A stretch of DNA of 64,000 bases. It comes from Gordonia neofelifaecis NRRL B-59395 (lineage in GTDB: Bacteria; Actinomycetota; Actinomycetes; Mycobacteriales; Mycobacteriaceae). Where the stretch lies: positions 1 through 64,000 of the forward strand of contig NZ_AEUD01000003.1 of the NCBI RefSeq assembly GCF_000192435.1, given 5' to 3'. The notes under the pieces were generated by a model. It had not been told where the DNA came from. It did not search any database and saw nothing but the letters and a program-made list of their open reading frames with translations. The translations under genes and the position numbers were made by a program. Positions 46,625 through 61,225 of the stretch are shown one piece after another (the stretch's first letter is position 1; each line of letters starts with the position of its first letter).

Positions 46625-47821
46625 GTGTTGCGCTGGATAACTGCCGGAGAATCCCATGGCCCGGCCCTGGTGGCCCTTGTCGAGGGCATGGTCGCCGGAG
46701 TGGAGATCACCTCGTCCGATATCGCCGAGCAGTTGGCTCGTCGTCGACTGGGCTACGGCCGCGGTGCCCGAATGAAGTTCGAGGCCGACCAGGTGACCAT
46801 GGTCGGCGGCGTCCGCCACGGACTCACCATGGGCGGCCCTGTGGCCGTGGAGATCGGGAACACCGAGTGGCCCAAGTGGGAGCAGGTCATGTCGGCCGAT
46901 CCCGTCGACGCCGACGAGCTCGAGGGCAGTGCGCGCAATGCGGCGCTGACCCGTCCCCGTCCGGGCCACGCCGACTACTCGGGCATGCTCAAGTACGGCT
47001 TCGACGACGCCCGTCCGGTCCTGGAGCGGGCGAGCGCCCGCGAGACCGCTGCGCGCGTCACCGCGGGTACCGTGGCCCGCAACTTCCTGCGCCAGGTGTT
47101 CGGCATCGAGATCGTCTCGCACGTCATCTCGATCGGCGCGAGTGAGCCGTACACCGGTCCCACCCCCGCCTACCGCGATCTCGAGGCGATCGACGCCAGC
47201 CCGGTGCGTGCATTCGGCAAGGATGCCGAGCAGTCGATGATCGACGAGATCGAGGCCGCCAAGCGTGACGGCGACACCCTCGGCGGAGTCGTCGAGGTCA
47301 TCGCCACCGGCGTCCCGATCGGGCTGGGCTCCCATGTGAGCGGTGAGTCGCGTCTCGACGCCCGACTCGCCGGCGCGCTGATGGGCATTCAGGCCATCAA
47401 GGGCGTCGAGGTCGGCGACGGCTTCGAAACGGCCCGCCGACGCGGCAGCGAGGCCCACGACGAGATGGTGCCGGGCGCGGACGGCGTGCTGCGTTCCACG
47501 AATCGTGCGGGCGGCCTGGAGGGCGGCATGACCAACGGTGAGAGCATCCGCGTGCGCGCCGCCATGAAGCCGATCTCCACGGTGCCGCGCGCCCTGTCGA
47601 CCATCGACATGTCGACCGGCGAACCCGCCACCGCGATCCATCAGCGCAGCGACGTGTGCGCGGTCCCGGCCGCCGGGGTCGTGGCCGAGGCGATGGTGGC
47701 GCTCGTGCTCGCTCAGGCGGCGCTGGAGAAGTTCGGCGGCGACTCGGCCGCCGAGACCGCGGCGAACCTTCGCGGCTACCTCGACTCGATCGAGGCACGG
47801 CCGCCGCGACCGCAGCCGTGA
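46625..47821 (+). CDS. aroC: Chorismate synthase
   Basis: A 398-residue FMN-dependent enzyme catalysing the last shikimate step (EPSP to chorismate). [10 protein letters not shown] at the N-terminus, [20 protein letters not shown] and the C-terminal RSDVCAVPA are diagnostic. The start is GTG 46625, which gives the family's [12 protein letters not shown] start. A TTG three codons upstream is also possible. aroK overlaps its stop by four bases. Confidence 0.95.
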   Translation: MLRWITAGESHGPALVALVEGMVAGVEITSSDIAEQLARRRLGYGRGARMKFEADQVTMVGGVRHGLTMGGPVAVEIGNTEWPKWEQVMSADPVDADELEGSARNAALTRPRPGHADYSGMLKYGFDDARPVLERASARETAARVTAGTVARNFLRQVFGIEIVSHVISIGASEPYTGPTPAYRDLEAIDASPVRAFGKDAEQSMIDEIEAAKRDGDTLGGVVEVIATGVPIGLGSHVSGESRLDARLAGALMGIQAIKGVEVGDGFETARRRGSEAHDEMVPGADGVLRSTNRAGGLEGGMTNGESIRVRAAMKPISTVPRALSTIDMSTGEPATAIHQRSDVCAVPAAGVVAEAMVALVLAQAALEKFGGDSAAETAANLRGYLDSIEARPPRPQP

Positions 47822-48345
47822 CCGCTCGGTCGGTCGTCCTCGTCGGGCCGATGGGCTCGGGCAAGTCGACCGTGGGCCGCGCCCTCGCGGAGGCGATCGG
47901 CGCGACGTTCATCGACACTGACGCCGAGATCGAGAGGCGTTGCGGCAAAACAATTCCGGAGATCTTCGCTACCGACGGGGAGACGGAGTTCCGGCGCGTG
48001 GAGGCGACCGTCGTCGCCGATGTGCTCGCGGGCGGCGGCGTGGTGTCGCTGGGCGGGGGAGCGGTGATGACCGAGGCCGTCCGGGCCGCGGTGAGCGGCC
48101 ACGACGTGGTGTACCTGCAGATCTCCGCGGCAGCGGGTTTCGCGCGAGTCGCCGGGAGCGACCGGCCGCTACTCGCCGACGCCGATCCGGCTGCCCGGTA
48201 CGCCGAACTGCTGGCTCGGCGTGAGCCGACGTATCGCGCGGTGGCGACCGTGGTGGTGGATGCCGATCGTGATCCGGCGACCGTCGTCGAGGACGTCCGG
48301 GTCGGCCTGCGAGACGGCCGCGAACCACGCAGTAAGAACCACTGA
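47818..48345 (+). CDS. aroK: Shikimate kinase
   Basis: A 175-residue P-loop kinase phosphorylating shikimate. Walker [10 protein letters not shown] (10-18), FIDTDAEIE with the substrate-binding Asp, the SLGGGAV loop and the SDRPLL lid Arg are all present. The start is GTG 47818 in a 4-base overlap with aroC. Confidence 0.95.
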   Translation: MTARSVVLVGPMGSGKSTVGRALAEAIGATFIDTDAEIERRCGKTIPEIFATDGETEFRRVEATVVADVLAGGGVVSLGGGAVMTEAVRAAVSGHDVVYLQISAAAGFARVAGSDRPLLADADPAARYAELLARREPTYRAVATVVVDADRDPATVVEDVRVGLRDGREPRSKNH

Positions 48346-48361
48346 ACAGGCAGAGGAGTGA

Positions 48362-49477
<1,116 letters not shown>

Positions 49478-49514
49478 CCGAACCCTGCTGTACCCGAACG
49501 CCGGACACACGAAT

Positions 49515-49545
49515 CGGGCCGGGAACCTGTGCGGTTCCCGGCCCG
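49515..49545. terminator. Hairpin terminator between aroB and the B-4DMT gene
   Basis: A perfect 13-bp stem (49515-49527 with 49533-49545) has the loop TGTGC. No T-run follows. Its position between convergent genes suggests it ends both transcripts. Confidence 0.7.
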
Positions 49546-49568
49546 AGCCGTGTCAGTGGTTCGTGCAG

Positions 49569-50060
49569 TCAGGCGGTGGCCTGGAGCTGTTCGGTCTGCG
49601 CCTCGGCGGCCTCTTCTGCGGCGAGTTCGGCCTTACGCTGGTCGCGGCGGACGAAGAATCGTCCCAGGCTCACGCCGAAGAAGGCGGGCAGGTACACGAT
49701 CAGCGTGATGAACGAGACGCCCGCGGTCATCTCGATCCAGAAGGACGCCTGACCGATGCCGTTGAGCCACAGGGTGCCGAGGATCCAGCAGACCAGGCAG
49801 GAGACGACCGCCGCGACCAGACCGGCCTTCAGCCAGCGCATCGTGAGATCCTCGTAGTCGTCGGGATCGGGGTGCGCGCGAGCGTCCCGGATTCCGTCGA
49901 AACCACCCCAGATCACGGCGACCAGGATCACCGCGATGATGGCCAGCCACCGGCCGAGCGGTGAGGACAGAGGTGCAGTGATGACGACGACACCGAGAAT
50001 GATTCGGGCGGCGATGTGCACAATCGACATCACGGCGCCACGCAGAAGCCACGAACTCAT
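49569..50060 (-). CDS. B-4DMT-type small membrane protein
   Basis: A 163-residue protein with four predicted transmembrane helices (about 10-30, 36-54, 78-98, 108-130), a polar loop with HPDPDDYEDL between helices 2 and 3, and an acidic alanine-rich cytosolic tail. It matches the family named B-4DMT (4-helix drug/metabolite transporter-like) in Mycobacteriales. Transport has not, to my knowledge, been shown. It is divergent from pepQ across 24 bases. Confidence 0.75.
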   Translation of the reverse strand: MSSWLLRGAVMSIVHIAARIILGVVVITAPLSSPLGRWLAIIAVILVAVIWGGFDGIRDARAHPDPDDYEDLTMRWLKAGLVAAVVSCLVCWILGTLWLNGIGQASFWIEMTAGVSFITLIVYLPAFFGVSLGRFFVRRDQRKAELAAEEAAEAQTEQLQATA

Positions 50061-50084
50061 GGGAGCACCATACCGGGGAGGAAC

Positions 50085-51248
50085 ATGTTCAACAACGCTG
50101 ACATGCAGGAAGCGCGCGACGACGCGCAGGCCACGGCGGTGAACGCCGCCCGCCGTGCACGCGTGTCCACTGCGCTCGGAGCACGCACAGACACCGGCGG
50201 TGCAGACGCGATTCTGGTATCGAACCTGGTGAACGTGCGTTATCTAACAGGATTCACCGGAAGTAACGGAGCCGTCATCGTCTGGGCGGACGCCGACGAC
50301 CGTCACGCCGACAGGATCTCGACCGACGGCAGATACGTGTCGCAGGTCGCTGCGCAGTCGCCGGACCTGGCCGCCGAGATCGCTCGCGACTGCCCGAAGG
50401 CGCTACTGGAGTACGCCCTGACCCGACGGCCCGGACTGCGCGTGGCGATCGAAGGCGATGCGATGTCCGTCTCGGAGTTCGCAGACCTGAAGCGGGTGGC
50501 CGAGGCGGGCGGCGCGGAGCTGGTTCCGGTGCGCGCCGTCGTCGAACGACTGCGCGAGGTGAAGGACCCGGCGGAAGTGGAGTTCATCACGTCGGCGTGC
50601 CGGATCGGCGACGACGCGCTCGCCGCCCTCATCGGGCGCGGGGCGATCGCGGCGGGCCGGACCGAACGCCAGGTCGCGCGCGATCTGGAGTGGGAGATGT
50701 TCGCGCTCGGCGCGGATGCGATCGCGTTCGAGACGATCGTCGCCGCCGGAGCGAACTCGGCGATCCCGCACCACCGGCCGACCGACGACGTGCTGCAGGC
50801 AGGTGACCTGGTCAAGATCGATTTCGGGGCGGTGTCCCGCGGGTATCATTCCGATATGACGCGCACGTTCGTGCTCGGCGAGCCACAGGACTGGCAGCGG
50901 GAGATCTACGAGATCGTCGCCTCGGCCCAGCGAGCCGGACGCGACGCGTCAGCCCCGGGCGCGGACCTGGCTTCGATCGACGCCGCGGCCCGCGACGTGA
51001 TCGTGGCAGCCGGGTACGGCGACTATTACGTGCACGGCCTGGGGCACGGCGTGGGTCTGGAGATCCACGAAGGTCCGGGAATCGGAGCCGCGGCGAGCGG
51101 TACACTGCCTGTCGGCGCAACGGTCACCGTCGAGCCCGGAATCTATCTGCCCGGGCGAGGCGGTGTGCGGATCGAAGACACCCTGGTGGTCGCCGATGCC
51201 GGACCGCGATTGCTGACGACTACACCGAGGACGCTCCGCGTCCTGTGA
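50085..51248 (+). CDS. pepQ: Xaa-Pro dipeptidase / aminopeptidase P-like
   Basis: A 387-residue M24 (pita-bread) metallopeptidase. The metal ligands are in IDFGAVSRGYHSDMTR (two Asp), HGLGHGVGLEIHE (His), TVEPGIY (Glu) and RIEDT (Glu). It would release residues from X-Pro peptides in the cytosol. I used ATG 50085 behind GGGGAGG, although that spacing is short. ATG 50103 is an alternative. efp follows after 21 bases, as in M. tuberculosis (Rv2535c-efp). Confidence 0.88.
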   Translation: MFNNADMQEARDDAQATAVNAARRARVSTALGARTDTGGADAILVSNLVNVRYLTGFTGSNGAVIVWADADDRHADRISTDGRYVSQVAAQSPDLAAEIARDCPKALLEYALTRRPGLRVAIEGDAMSVSEFADLKRVAEAGGAELVPVRAVVERLREVKDPAEVEFITSACRIGDDALAALIGRGAIAAGRTERQVARDLEWEMFALGADAIAFETIVAAGANSAIPHHRPTDDVLQAGDLVKIDFGAVSRGYHSDMTRTFVLGEPQDWQREIYEIVASAQRAGRDASAPGADLASIDAAARDVIVAAGYGDYYVHGLGHGVGLEIHEGPGIGAAASGTLPVGATVTVEPGIYLPGRGGVRIEDTLVVADAGPRLLTTTPRTLRVL

Positions 51249-51269
51249 CATTCCGAGGAGACAACACAT

Positions 51270-51836
51270 ATGGCGTCGACCGCCGACTTCAAGAACGGCC
51301 TCGTCCTCAAGATGGACGGCGACCAGCTCTGGCAGATCCAGGAGTTCCAGCACGTCAAGCCGGGCAAGGGCCCCGCCTTCGTGCGCACCAAGATCAAGAA
51401 CGTCCTCTCGGGCAAGATCGTCGACAAGACCTTCAACGCCGGCGTCAAGGTGGAGACCGCGACCGTCGACCGTCGTGACATGACCTACCTGTACAAGGAC
51501 GGGTCCGACTTCGTCTTCATGGACGGCGAGACCTACGACCAGATCAACATCACGCCGGAGACCATCGGCGACGGCGCCCGCTTCCTCCTGGAGAACATGA
51601 CCGTCCAGGTCGCCACCCACGAGGGAGCCCCGCTGTTCGTCGAGCTCCCGGTCACCGTCGAGCTGGTGGTCCAGCACACCGATCCGGGTCTGCAGGGCGA
51701 CCGTTCGACCGGTGGCAGCAAGCCCGCGACGCTGGAGACCGGCGCCGAGGTCCAGGTCCCGCTGTTCATCAACACCGGCGACAAGCTGAAGATCGATTCG
51801 CGCGACGGCAATTACCTCGGTCGCGTCAACAGCTGA
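51270..51836 (+). CDS. efp: Elongation factor P
   Basis: A 188-residue translation factor that relieves ribosome stalling at polyproline. Three beta-barrel domains are present. The domain I loop at VKPGKGPAF holds the Lys that is modified in some bacteria, with no adjacent epmA/epmB genes. The C-terminal signature is [15 protein letters not shown]. The start is ATG 51270 with GAGGAGA upstream. Confidence 0.95.
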   Translation: MASTADFKNGLVLKMDGDQLWQIQEFQHVKPGKGPAFVRTKIKNVLSGKIVDKTFNAGVKVETATVDRRDMTYLYKDGSDFVFMDGETYDQINITPETIGDGARFLLENMTVQVATHEGAPLFVELPVTVELVVQHTDPGLQGDRSTGGSKPATLETGAEVQVPLFINTGDKLKIDSRDGNYLGRVNS

Positions 51837-51855
51837 CCGGAAAGCCAAGCATCAC

Positions 51856-52305
51856 GTGAAGAAGCCCGGTACTCGCCACAAGGCGCGCAAGCGCGCGGTG
51901 GATCTGCTGTTCGAGGCGGAAGCCAAGAACGTCAAGGCCACCCAGCTGATCGCCGAACGGCGTGAGATCTACCCCAGCGACGACAGCGTCGGCACGATGT
52001 ACGACTACACCGTGCGCGTCGTCGAAGGGGTCACTGTGGACGCCTCACAGGTGGACGCCGTGATCGAGTCGCATCTCGAGAACTGGAAGCTGCATCGGCT
52101 CCCGGCGGTCGACCGCGCCATCCTGCGGTTGGCCGTCTGGGAACTGCTGTACGCGAACGACGTCGACATCGACGTCGTCCTCGACGAGGCCGTCGAGCTC
52201 GCGAAGGAGCTCTCGACGGACGACTCGCCGTCGTTCGTCAACGGCGTCCTCGGCAAGGTCGCCGAACTCGCCCCGCAGGTTCGGGCGGCCGCTTCGGCGG
52301 AGTAG
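51856..52305 (+). CDS. nusB: Transcription antitermination factor NusB
   Basis: A 149-residue all-helical protein that joins NusE (S10) on boxA RNA during rRNA transcription. [13 protein letters not shown] at the start and the [14 protein letters not shown] segment are diagnostic. The start is GTG 51856, 19 bases after efp. It is the last gene before the pyrimidine operon leader. Confidence 0.94.
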   Translation: MKKPGTRHKARKRAVDLLFEAEAKNVKATQLIAERREIYPSDDSVGTMYDYTVRVVEGVTVDASQVDAVIESHLENWKLHRLPAVDRAILRLAVWELLYANDVDIDVVLDEAVELAKELSTDDSPSFVNGVLGKVAELAPQVRAAASAE

Positions 52306-52355
52306 ACTGCTTCACCGAGCGCAAGCTCCACTCGCGACAAGAGAATTTCCTTTAA

Positions 52356-52387
52356 CGACCCGTCCAGTGAGGCGGAGAAGGAGGTCG
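52356..52387 (+). promoter_or_regulatory. PyrR-binding RNA hairpin sequestering the pyrR ribosome site
   Basis: TCCAGTGAGGC (52363-52373) matches the PyrR-binding loop consensus UCCNGNGAGGY. It is enclosed by CGACC (52356-52360) pairing with GGTCG (52383-52387), and the 3' strand of that pair contains part of the Shine-Dalgarno AAGGAGGT (52378-52385) of pyrR. In Mycobacterium smegmatis PyrR represses pyr translation through a comparable site. UMP-bound PyrR would stabilise the hairpin and block translation. No attenuator terminator is seen. Confidence 0.75.
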
Positions 52388-52389
52388 AC

Positions 52390-52953
52390 TTGGCTCCGCC
52401 GGTCGATGGTGCGCGCCCAGAGCGCGTATTGCTGGACGCTTCAGACGTCGGGCGCACCGTAGCGCGCATGGCGCATCAGGTCATCGAGAAGACCGCGCTG
52501 GACGCACCCGGTGCGCAGCGGGTCCTCCTCATCGGCATTCCCACCCGCGGCACCTCGCTCGCCGTGCGGCTGGCAGAGCGGATCGCCGAGTTCTCCGGAG
52601 TCCAGGTGCCGACCGGGTACCTCGACATCACGCTCTACCGCGACGACCTCCGCGACAAGCCGCACCGACCGCTCGAGCGCACGCTCGTCCCCGAGGGCGG
52701 CGTCGACGGCGCGCTGGTGATCCTTGTCGACGACGTCCTCTTCTCCGGCCGGACGGTGCGCGCGGCCCTCGACGCGCTGCGCGACCTCGGCCGCCCGTCC
52801 TCGGTACAGCTCGCGGTGCTCGTCGACCGCGGTCACCGCGAGCTGCCGCTGCGCGCGGACTACGTCGGCAAGAACGTGCCGACCTCGCGCGACGAGGACG
52901 TCGAGGTCCACCTGAACGAACACGACGGTGTCGACGAGGTGGTGCTGCGATGA
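52390..52953 (+). CDS. pyrR: Bifunctional pyr-operon regulator / uracil phosphoribosyltransferase
   Basis: A 187-residue PRT-fold RNA-binding protein. The PRPP loop is [18 protein letters not shown], and IPTRG and [14 protein letters not shown] are conserved. The start is TTG 52390, placed just after AAGGAGGT and inside the PyrR-responsive hairpin. pyrB overlaps its stop by four bases. Confidence 0.95.
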   Translation: MAPPVDGARPERVLLDASDVGRTVARMAHQVIEKTALDAPGAQRVLLIGIPTRGTSLAVRLAERIAEFSGVQVPTGYLDITLYRDDLRDKPHRPLERTLVPEGGVDGALVILVDDVLFSGRTVRAALDALRDLGRPSSVQLAVLVDRGHRELPLRADYVGKNVPTSRDEDVEVHLNEHDGVDEVVLR

Positions 52954-53945
52954 AGCACCTGCTCTCCACCGCTGACCTGTCGCACGACGACGCGATCGAC
53001 ATCCTCGACGAGGCGCAGCGCTTCGAGCAGGCGCTCGCCGGCCGCGAGGTCCGCAAGCTGCCGACGCTGCGCGGCCGGACGGTCATGACGGTCTTCTACG
53101 AGAACTCGACACGTACCCGCGTCTCCTTCGAGGTGGCCGGGAAGTGGATGAGTGCGGACGTGATCAACGTCAGCGCCTCGAGTTCCTCGGTCAACAAGGG
53201 CGAATCGCTGCGGGACACCGCGAAGACCCTGCGCGCCGCCGGCGCCGACGCGCTGATCGTCCGGCACCCGGCATCGGGCGCGGCCGCCCAGATCGCTCGC
53301 TGGACCAACGACGGCACCGACATCACCGGACTGCCGACCACGGGTCCGTCCGTGATCAACGCCGGCGACGGCACGCACGAGCACCCGACACAGGCGCTGC
53401 TCGACGCGTACACCCTGCGCCAGCGTCTCGGCTCGCTGAACGGCCGGCGCATCGGCATCGTCGGCGACATCCTGCACTCGCGCGTCGCACGGTCGAATGC
53501 GCTGCTCCTCGCCACCCTCGGCGCCGAGGTCGTCCTCATCGCGCCGCCCACGCTGCTGCCGACCGGCGTCGAGACCTGGCCGGTCCGGGTGTCGACCAGC
53601 CTGGACGCCGAACTGCCCGCGCTCGACGCGGTGATGATGCTGCGAGTCCAGGCCGAGCGCATGAACGGCGGATTCTTCCCGAGCTCGCGTGAGTACTCGG
53701 TCCGCTACGGACTCAACAGCGCCCGGATGGCACTGCTCGGCGACGACGCCGTGGTGCTGCACCCCGGACCGATGCTGCGCGGCATGGAGATCGGCTTCGA
53801 CGTCGCCGATCGATCCGAGGCCGCGGTGCTCGAGCAGGTCCGCAACGGCGTCCACGTCCGGATGGCCGTGCTGTTCCGGCTGCTGGCCGGCGCCGACGAG
53901 ACCTTTCAATCGACAGCCAACATCCAGACTGGAGGAGAGCAGTAG
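52950..53945 (+). CDS. pyrB: Aspartate carbamoyltransferase, catalytic subunit
   Basis: A 331-residue enzyme condensing carbamoyl phosphate and aspartate. The carbamoyl-phosphate motif STRTRVSFE, the SVNKGES loop Lys, and HPGPMLRG are present. No pyrI regulatory subunit is nearby, as usual in actinobacteria. The start is ATG 52950 in an ATGA overlap with pyrR. pyrC starts on the last base of its stop. Confidence 0.96.
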   Translation: MKHLLSTADLSHDDAIDILDEAQRFEQALAGREVRKLPTLRGRTVMTVFYENSTRTRVSFEVAGKWMSADVINVSASSSSVNKGESLRDTAKTLRAAGADALIVRHPASGAAAQIARWTNDGTDITGLPTTGPSVINAGDGTHEHPTQALLDAYTLRQRLGSLNGRRIGIVGDILHSRVARSNALLLATLGAEVVLIAPPTLLPTGVETWPVRVSTSLDAELPALDAVMMLRVQAERMNGGFFPSSREYSVRYGLNSARMALLGDDAVVLHPGPMLRGMEIGFDVADRSEAAVLEQVRNGVHVRMAVLFRLLAGADETFQSTANIQTGGEQ

Positions 53946-55282
53946 TGGCCGCCACCGGTTCGGTGCTCATCAAGAACGTCCGTCCCTACGGTGAAGGCGA
54001 GCCCGTCGACGTCGCCGTCACCGCCGGAGTGATCACCGAGATCGGCCACGACCTCGCCGCGCCCGACGGCGCCGAGGTCGTCGAAGGCGGCGGCAACATC
54101 CTGCTCCCGGGTTTCGTCGACCTGCACACGCATCTGCGTGAGCCGGGCCGAGAAGACACCGAGACCGTCGAGTCGGGATCGCGGGCCGCCGCGCGCGGCG
54201 GCTACACCGCGGTCTTCGCGATGGCGAACACCGCACCCGTCGCCGACAATGCGACCATCACCGACCACGTGTGGCGGCTCGGCCGGGAGGTCGGCCTCGT
54301 CGACGTGCATCCGGTGGGTGCGGTGACGGTCGGGCTCGCGGGCGAGCAGCTCGCCGAGATGGGCATGATGGCCGACGGCGCCGCCAAGGTGAAGCTCTTC
54401 AGCGACGACGGCAAGTGCGTCCACGATCCGGTCATCATGAAGCGCGCGCTCGAGTACTCGAAGGGACTCGGCGTGCTCATCTCCCAGCACTCCGAGGACC
54501 CCCGGCTCACCGTCGGTTCCGTCGCGCACGACGGTCCGACCGCCGCGCGGCTCGGCCTGGCGGGCTGGCCGCGCGCGGCCGAGGAGTCGATCGTCGCCCG
54601 GGACGCACTCCTGGCCCGTGACGCGGGCGCTCGTGTCCACATCGCGCACGCGTCCACGGCCGGCACCGTCGAACTGCTTCGGTGGGCCCGCACGCAGGGC
54701 ATCGAGGTGACGGCCGAAGTGACGCCGCATCACCTGCTGCTCGACGACTCGCGGCTGGAGACCTACGACGGCGTCAACCGGGTCAACCCGCCGCTGCGCG
54801 AGGAGAGCGACAAGCTGGCGCTGCGCGCCGCGCTCGCCGAGGGCGTCATCGACTGCGTCGCGACCGACCACGCCCCGCACGCCTCGCAGGAGAAGTGCTG
54901 CGAGTTCTCGCAGGCCCGTCCCGGCATGCTCGGGCTGGAGACCGCATTGTCGATCGTCGTGGAGACGATGGTGAACGCCGACCTGCTCGACTGGCGCGGC
55001 GTCGCCCGCGTGATGAGCGAACGACCCGCGCAGATCGTCGGTCTCGACGACCAGGGGCGTCCGATCGAGGTCGGCGAACCGGCGAACCTGACGATCGTCG
55101 ACCCGGAGCAGGCGTGGACAGTCAAGGGGGAGGAGCTCGCCAGCCGATCGGACAACACGCCGTACGACTCGATGACGCTGCCCGGCACGGTGCTGACGAC
55201 GCTCCTGCGCGGCCGGGTCACGGCTCAGCGCGACGGGCTGTCGAACGTCACGCCCAATGGCGGCGCGGGTGAGTGGCTGTGA
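53945..55282 (+). CDS. pyrC: Dihydroorotase
   Basis: A 445-residue zinc amidohydrolase closing the pyrimidine ring. Metal motifs are [10 protein letters not shown] (HxH), a Lys in [11 protein letters not shown], and TDHAPH with the catalytic Asp. It is the long, class I type. The start is GTG 53945, overlapping the pyrB stop by one base. Confidence 0.95.
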   Translation: MAATGSVLIKNVRPYGEGEPVDVAVTAGVITEIGHDLAAPDGAEVVEGGGNILLPGFVDLHTHLREPGREDTETVESGSRAAARGGYTAVFAMANTAPVADNATITDHVWRLGREVGLVDVHPVGAVTVGLAGEQLAEMGMMADGAAKVKLFSDDGKCVHDPVIMKRALEYSKGLGVLISQHSEDPRLTVGSVAHDGPTAARLGLAGWPRAAEESIVARDALLARDAGARVHIAHASTAGTVELLRWARTQGIEVTAEVTPHHLLLDDSRLETYDGVNRVNPPLREESDKLALRAALAEGVIDCVATDHAPHASQEKCCEFSQARPGMLGLETALSIVVETMVNADLLDWRGVARVMSERPAQIVGLDDQGRPIEVGEPANLTIVDPEQAWTVKGEELASRSDNTPYDSMTLPGTVLTTLLRGRVTAQRDGLSNVTPNGGAGEWL

Positions 55283-55857
55283 ACAACGTGCTGTACTACG
55301 TCGTGATCACGCTGATCGCGCTGGCCGTGTGGTTGACACTGGTCGCGTTGGTCGTCCGCGGATGGCGCAACCGCGGGCGCAGGCAGTCGGAGATCGTCGG
55401 CGAGCTGCCGGTCGCCCCCGCCGTCCTCGGTGAGCGCCTCCGCGGCCCGCACACCGGGCTGTACCTCGGCAGCACCCTCGCGCCCAGCTGGCAGAACCGC
55501 GTCGCCGTCGGCGACTTCGGCGACCGCGCGAGCGCGCAGTTGTCGGCGTACCCGGACGGTCTGCTGATCGAGCGGTCGGGGGCGTCGCAGATCTGGATCC
55601 CCGAGGAGTCGATCGTCGCGGTCCGCACCGAGCGCGGGCTCGCGGGTAAAGCGATGAGCCGCGACGGCGTCCTGGTGATCCGATGGACGCTGCCGACCGG
55701 CACCCAGGTGGATTCGGGCCTGCGCGCCGACGACAAGTCGATCTACCCGGAGTGGGTCGAGGCCTACGACGAGATCACCGAACAGGCCTTCCGCGAGCTC
55801 GAAGCCGCGGATGAACTTCAATCCCGCACCAAGAAGACGAAGAAGAGAGACAAGTGA
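55279..55857 (+). CDS. Membrane protein with PH-like domain, pyr-operon associated
   Basis: A 192-residue protein with one N-terminal transmembrane helix (about 5-27), a basic flank, and a beta-rich domain (about 50-165) resembling the PH-like fold annotated for the same gene (Rv1382) in mycobacteria. It ends in a lysine-rich tail. It lies between pyrC and carA in both genomes, so cotranscription with pyrimidine genes is certain but a role in the pathway is not shown. I chose GTG 55279, which makes a GTGA overlap with pyrC. Confidence 0.75.
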   Translation: MNNVLYYVVITLIALAVWLTLVALVVRGWRNRGRRQSEIVGELPVAPAVLGERLRGPHTGLYLGSTLAPSWQNRVAVGDFGDRASAQLSAYPDGLLIERSGASQIWIPEESIVAVRTERGLAGKAMSRDGVLVIRWTLPTGTQVDSGLRADDKSIYPEWVEAYDEITEQAFRELEAADELQSRTKKTKKRDK

Positions 55858-57049
55858 TGAGCAGAGCGGTACTGGTGCTGGAGAACGGACAGGTATTCAC
55901 CGGCCAGTCATTCGGAGCCACCGGACAGACCTTCGGCGAGGCGGTGTTCTGCACCGCGATGACCGGCTATCAGGAGGCCCTGACCGATCCGAGCTACCAC
56001 CGGCAGATCCTGGTCGCGACGGCACCGCAGATCGGCAACACCGGCTGGAACACCGAGGACAGCGAGAGCCTGCTCGGCAAGCGGTCCGCCGTCCGGTGGT
56101 CCGCCGACTTCATCGACCACAAGGACCCGGGTCAGATCTGGGTCTCGGGCTACGCGGTCCGCAACCCGACACGTCGCGTCTCCAACTGGCGAGCGGGCTC
56201 CTCGCTCGAGGACGAGATGATCGGCCAGCACATCGTCGGCATCGCGGGCATCGACACCCGCGCCGTGGTCCGCGTCCTTCGTGACAGCGGCGCGATGCGC
56301 GCGGGCATCTTCTCCGGCGACGCCGTCGGCACCGTCGACGACATGGTCGAGACCGTGCGGTCGCAGCCGTCGATGGCGGGTGCGGACCTCTCCGCCGAGG
56401 TCAGCACCACCGAGCCGTATGTGGTCGAGGCCGCGGGCGGAGAGGCCCGGTTCAAGGTCGCAGCGCTCGATCTCGGCATCAAGGCGAACACCCCGCGCAT
56501 GCTCGCGGCCCGCGGTGTCGAGGTCCACGTGCTTCCGAGCACCGCGACCTACGACGACATCCGCGCGATCGGCGCCGACGGCTTCTTCCTCTCGAACGGC
56601 CCCGGCGACCCGATCACCACCGACCGCGTCGTCGGACTGACCAGCGAGATCATCGACTCGGGTCTGCCGACGTTCGGCATCTGCTTCGGCAACCAGATCA
56701 TGGGCCGCGCCTTCGGTCGCAGCACCTACAAGCTGAAGTTCGGCCACCGCGGCATCAACATCCCGGTGCTCGACACCGCCACCGGCCGCGTCGCGATCAC
56801 CGCGCAGAATCACGGATTCGCCCTCGAAGGCGAGGCGGGCGAGGAGTTCGACACCGACCTCGGTCGCGCTCGCGTCTCGCACGTCTGCGCCAACGACGGC
56901 GTCGTCGAGGGTGTGGAACTGATGTCCGGCAAGGCGTTCTCGGTCCAGTACCACCCGGAAGCCGCGTCGGGACCGCACGACGCCGCCAACCTCTTCGACA
57001 AGTTCGTCCATGTCATGGAAACCTCCGCAATGGAAGGAAGCCGCTCGTA

Positions 57050-57050
<1 letters not shown>
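55857..57050 (+). CDS. carA: Carbamoyl-phosphate synthase, small (glutaminase) subunit
   Basis: A 397-residue subunit releasing ammonia from glutamine for CarB. The class I amidotransferase triad is in FGICFGNQ (Cys nucleophile) and [10 protein letters not shown] (His, Glu). The start is ATG 55857, overlapping the previous stop by one base. GTG 55854 would add one residue. Its TAA overlaps the carB ATG by one base. Confidence 0.95.
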
Positions 57051-60396
<3,346 letters not shown>

Positions 60397-60400
<4 letters not shown>

Positions 60401-61221
60401 CGGACGGCGGCTTCGCGTCCCGCTATCGGGCGGTCGTGGCGGAGCGGGGACGCCTGTGCGCGGGCATCGACCCGCACGCCGCGCTGCTCGAGCAGTGGGG
60501 ACTGCCGGTGAACGTCGACGGCCTGCGCGCCTTCGCGGACGCCTGCGTCGCGGGTCTCGGCCCGACCGCCGCCGTCATCAAGCCCCAGGTCGCGTTCTTC
60601 GAGGTCTTCGGGTCGGCGGGCTTCGCGGTCCTCGAAGACGTGATCGCGGGCTGCCGGGACGCGGGTGCGCTGGTGCTCGCGGATGCCAAGCGCGGCGACA
60701 TCGGCTCCACGATGGCCGCATACACCGGGGCCTGGCTCGACGACGCCTCGCCGCTGTGCTCGGACGCGGTGACCGTGTCGCCGTACCTCGGCTTCGGATC
60801 GCTCGACCCGGCGGTGACGAAGGCGAGGTCCACCTCGCGGGGCGTCTTCGTGCTCGCCCGGACGTCGAACCCCGAGGGCGGATCCGTGCAGACAGCCGAC
60901 GCGGGTGGTCGTACCGTGGGTCAGTCGATCGTCGACGCCGCCGCCGCGGTGAACGCGGACGGTTCGGGAACGGTGGGCGTCGTGGTCGGAGCGACGCGTG
61001 AGCACGGCCTGGACCTGAGCCGGCTGGCCGGTCCGGTGCTCTCCCCGGGGCTGGGTGCCCAGGGCGCGACCGCCGCCGACCTGGCCCGCATCTTCGACGG
61101 TTCGGACCTGTCGTGGCTGCTTCCGGCCGCGAGCCGGAGCATCTTGACGTCCGGTCCGGACGCCGCGGCGCTGGCTGCGGCGGTCGCCGCGACACGTGAC
61201 GAGATCGAGGCCGCGCTGTAG
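60397..61221 (+). CDS. pyrF: Orotidine 5'-phosphate decarboxylase (type 2)
   Basis: A 274-residue TIM-barrel enzyme making UMP. The active-site run [12 protein letters not shown] holds the Asp-Lys-Asp centre, and [13 protein letters not shown] marks the longer mycobacterial-type family. The start is ATG 60397 in an ATGA overlap with carB. It is the last gene of the pyr operon. pyrD and pyrE are not in the window. Confidence 0.94.
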
Positions 61222-61225
61222 CCGC

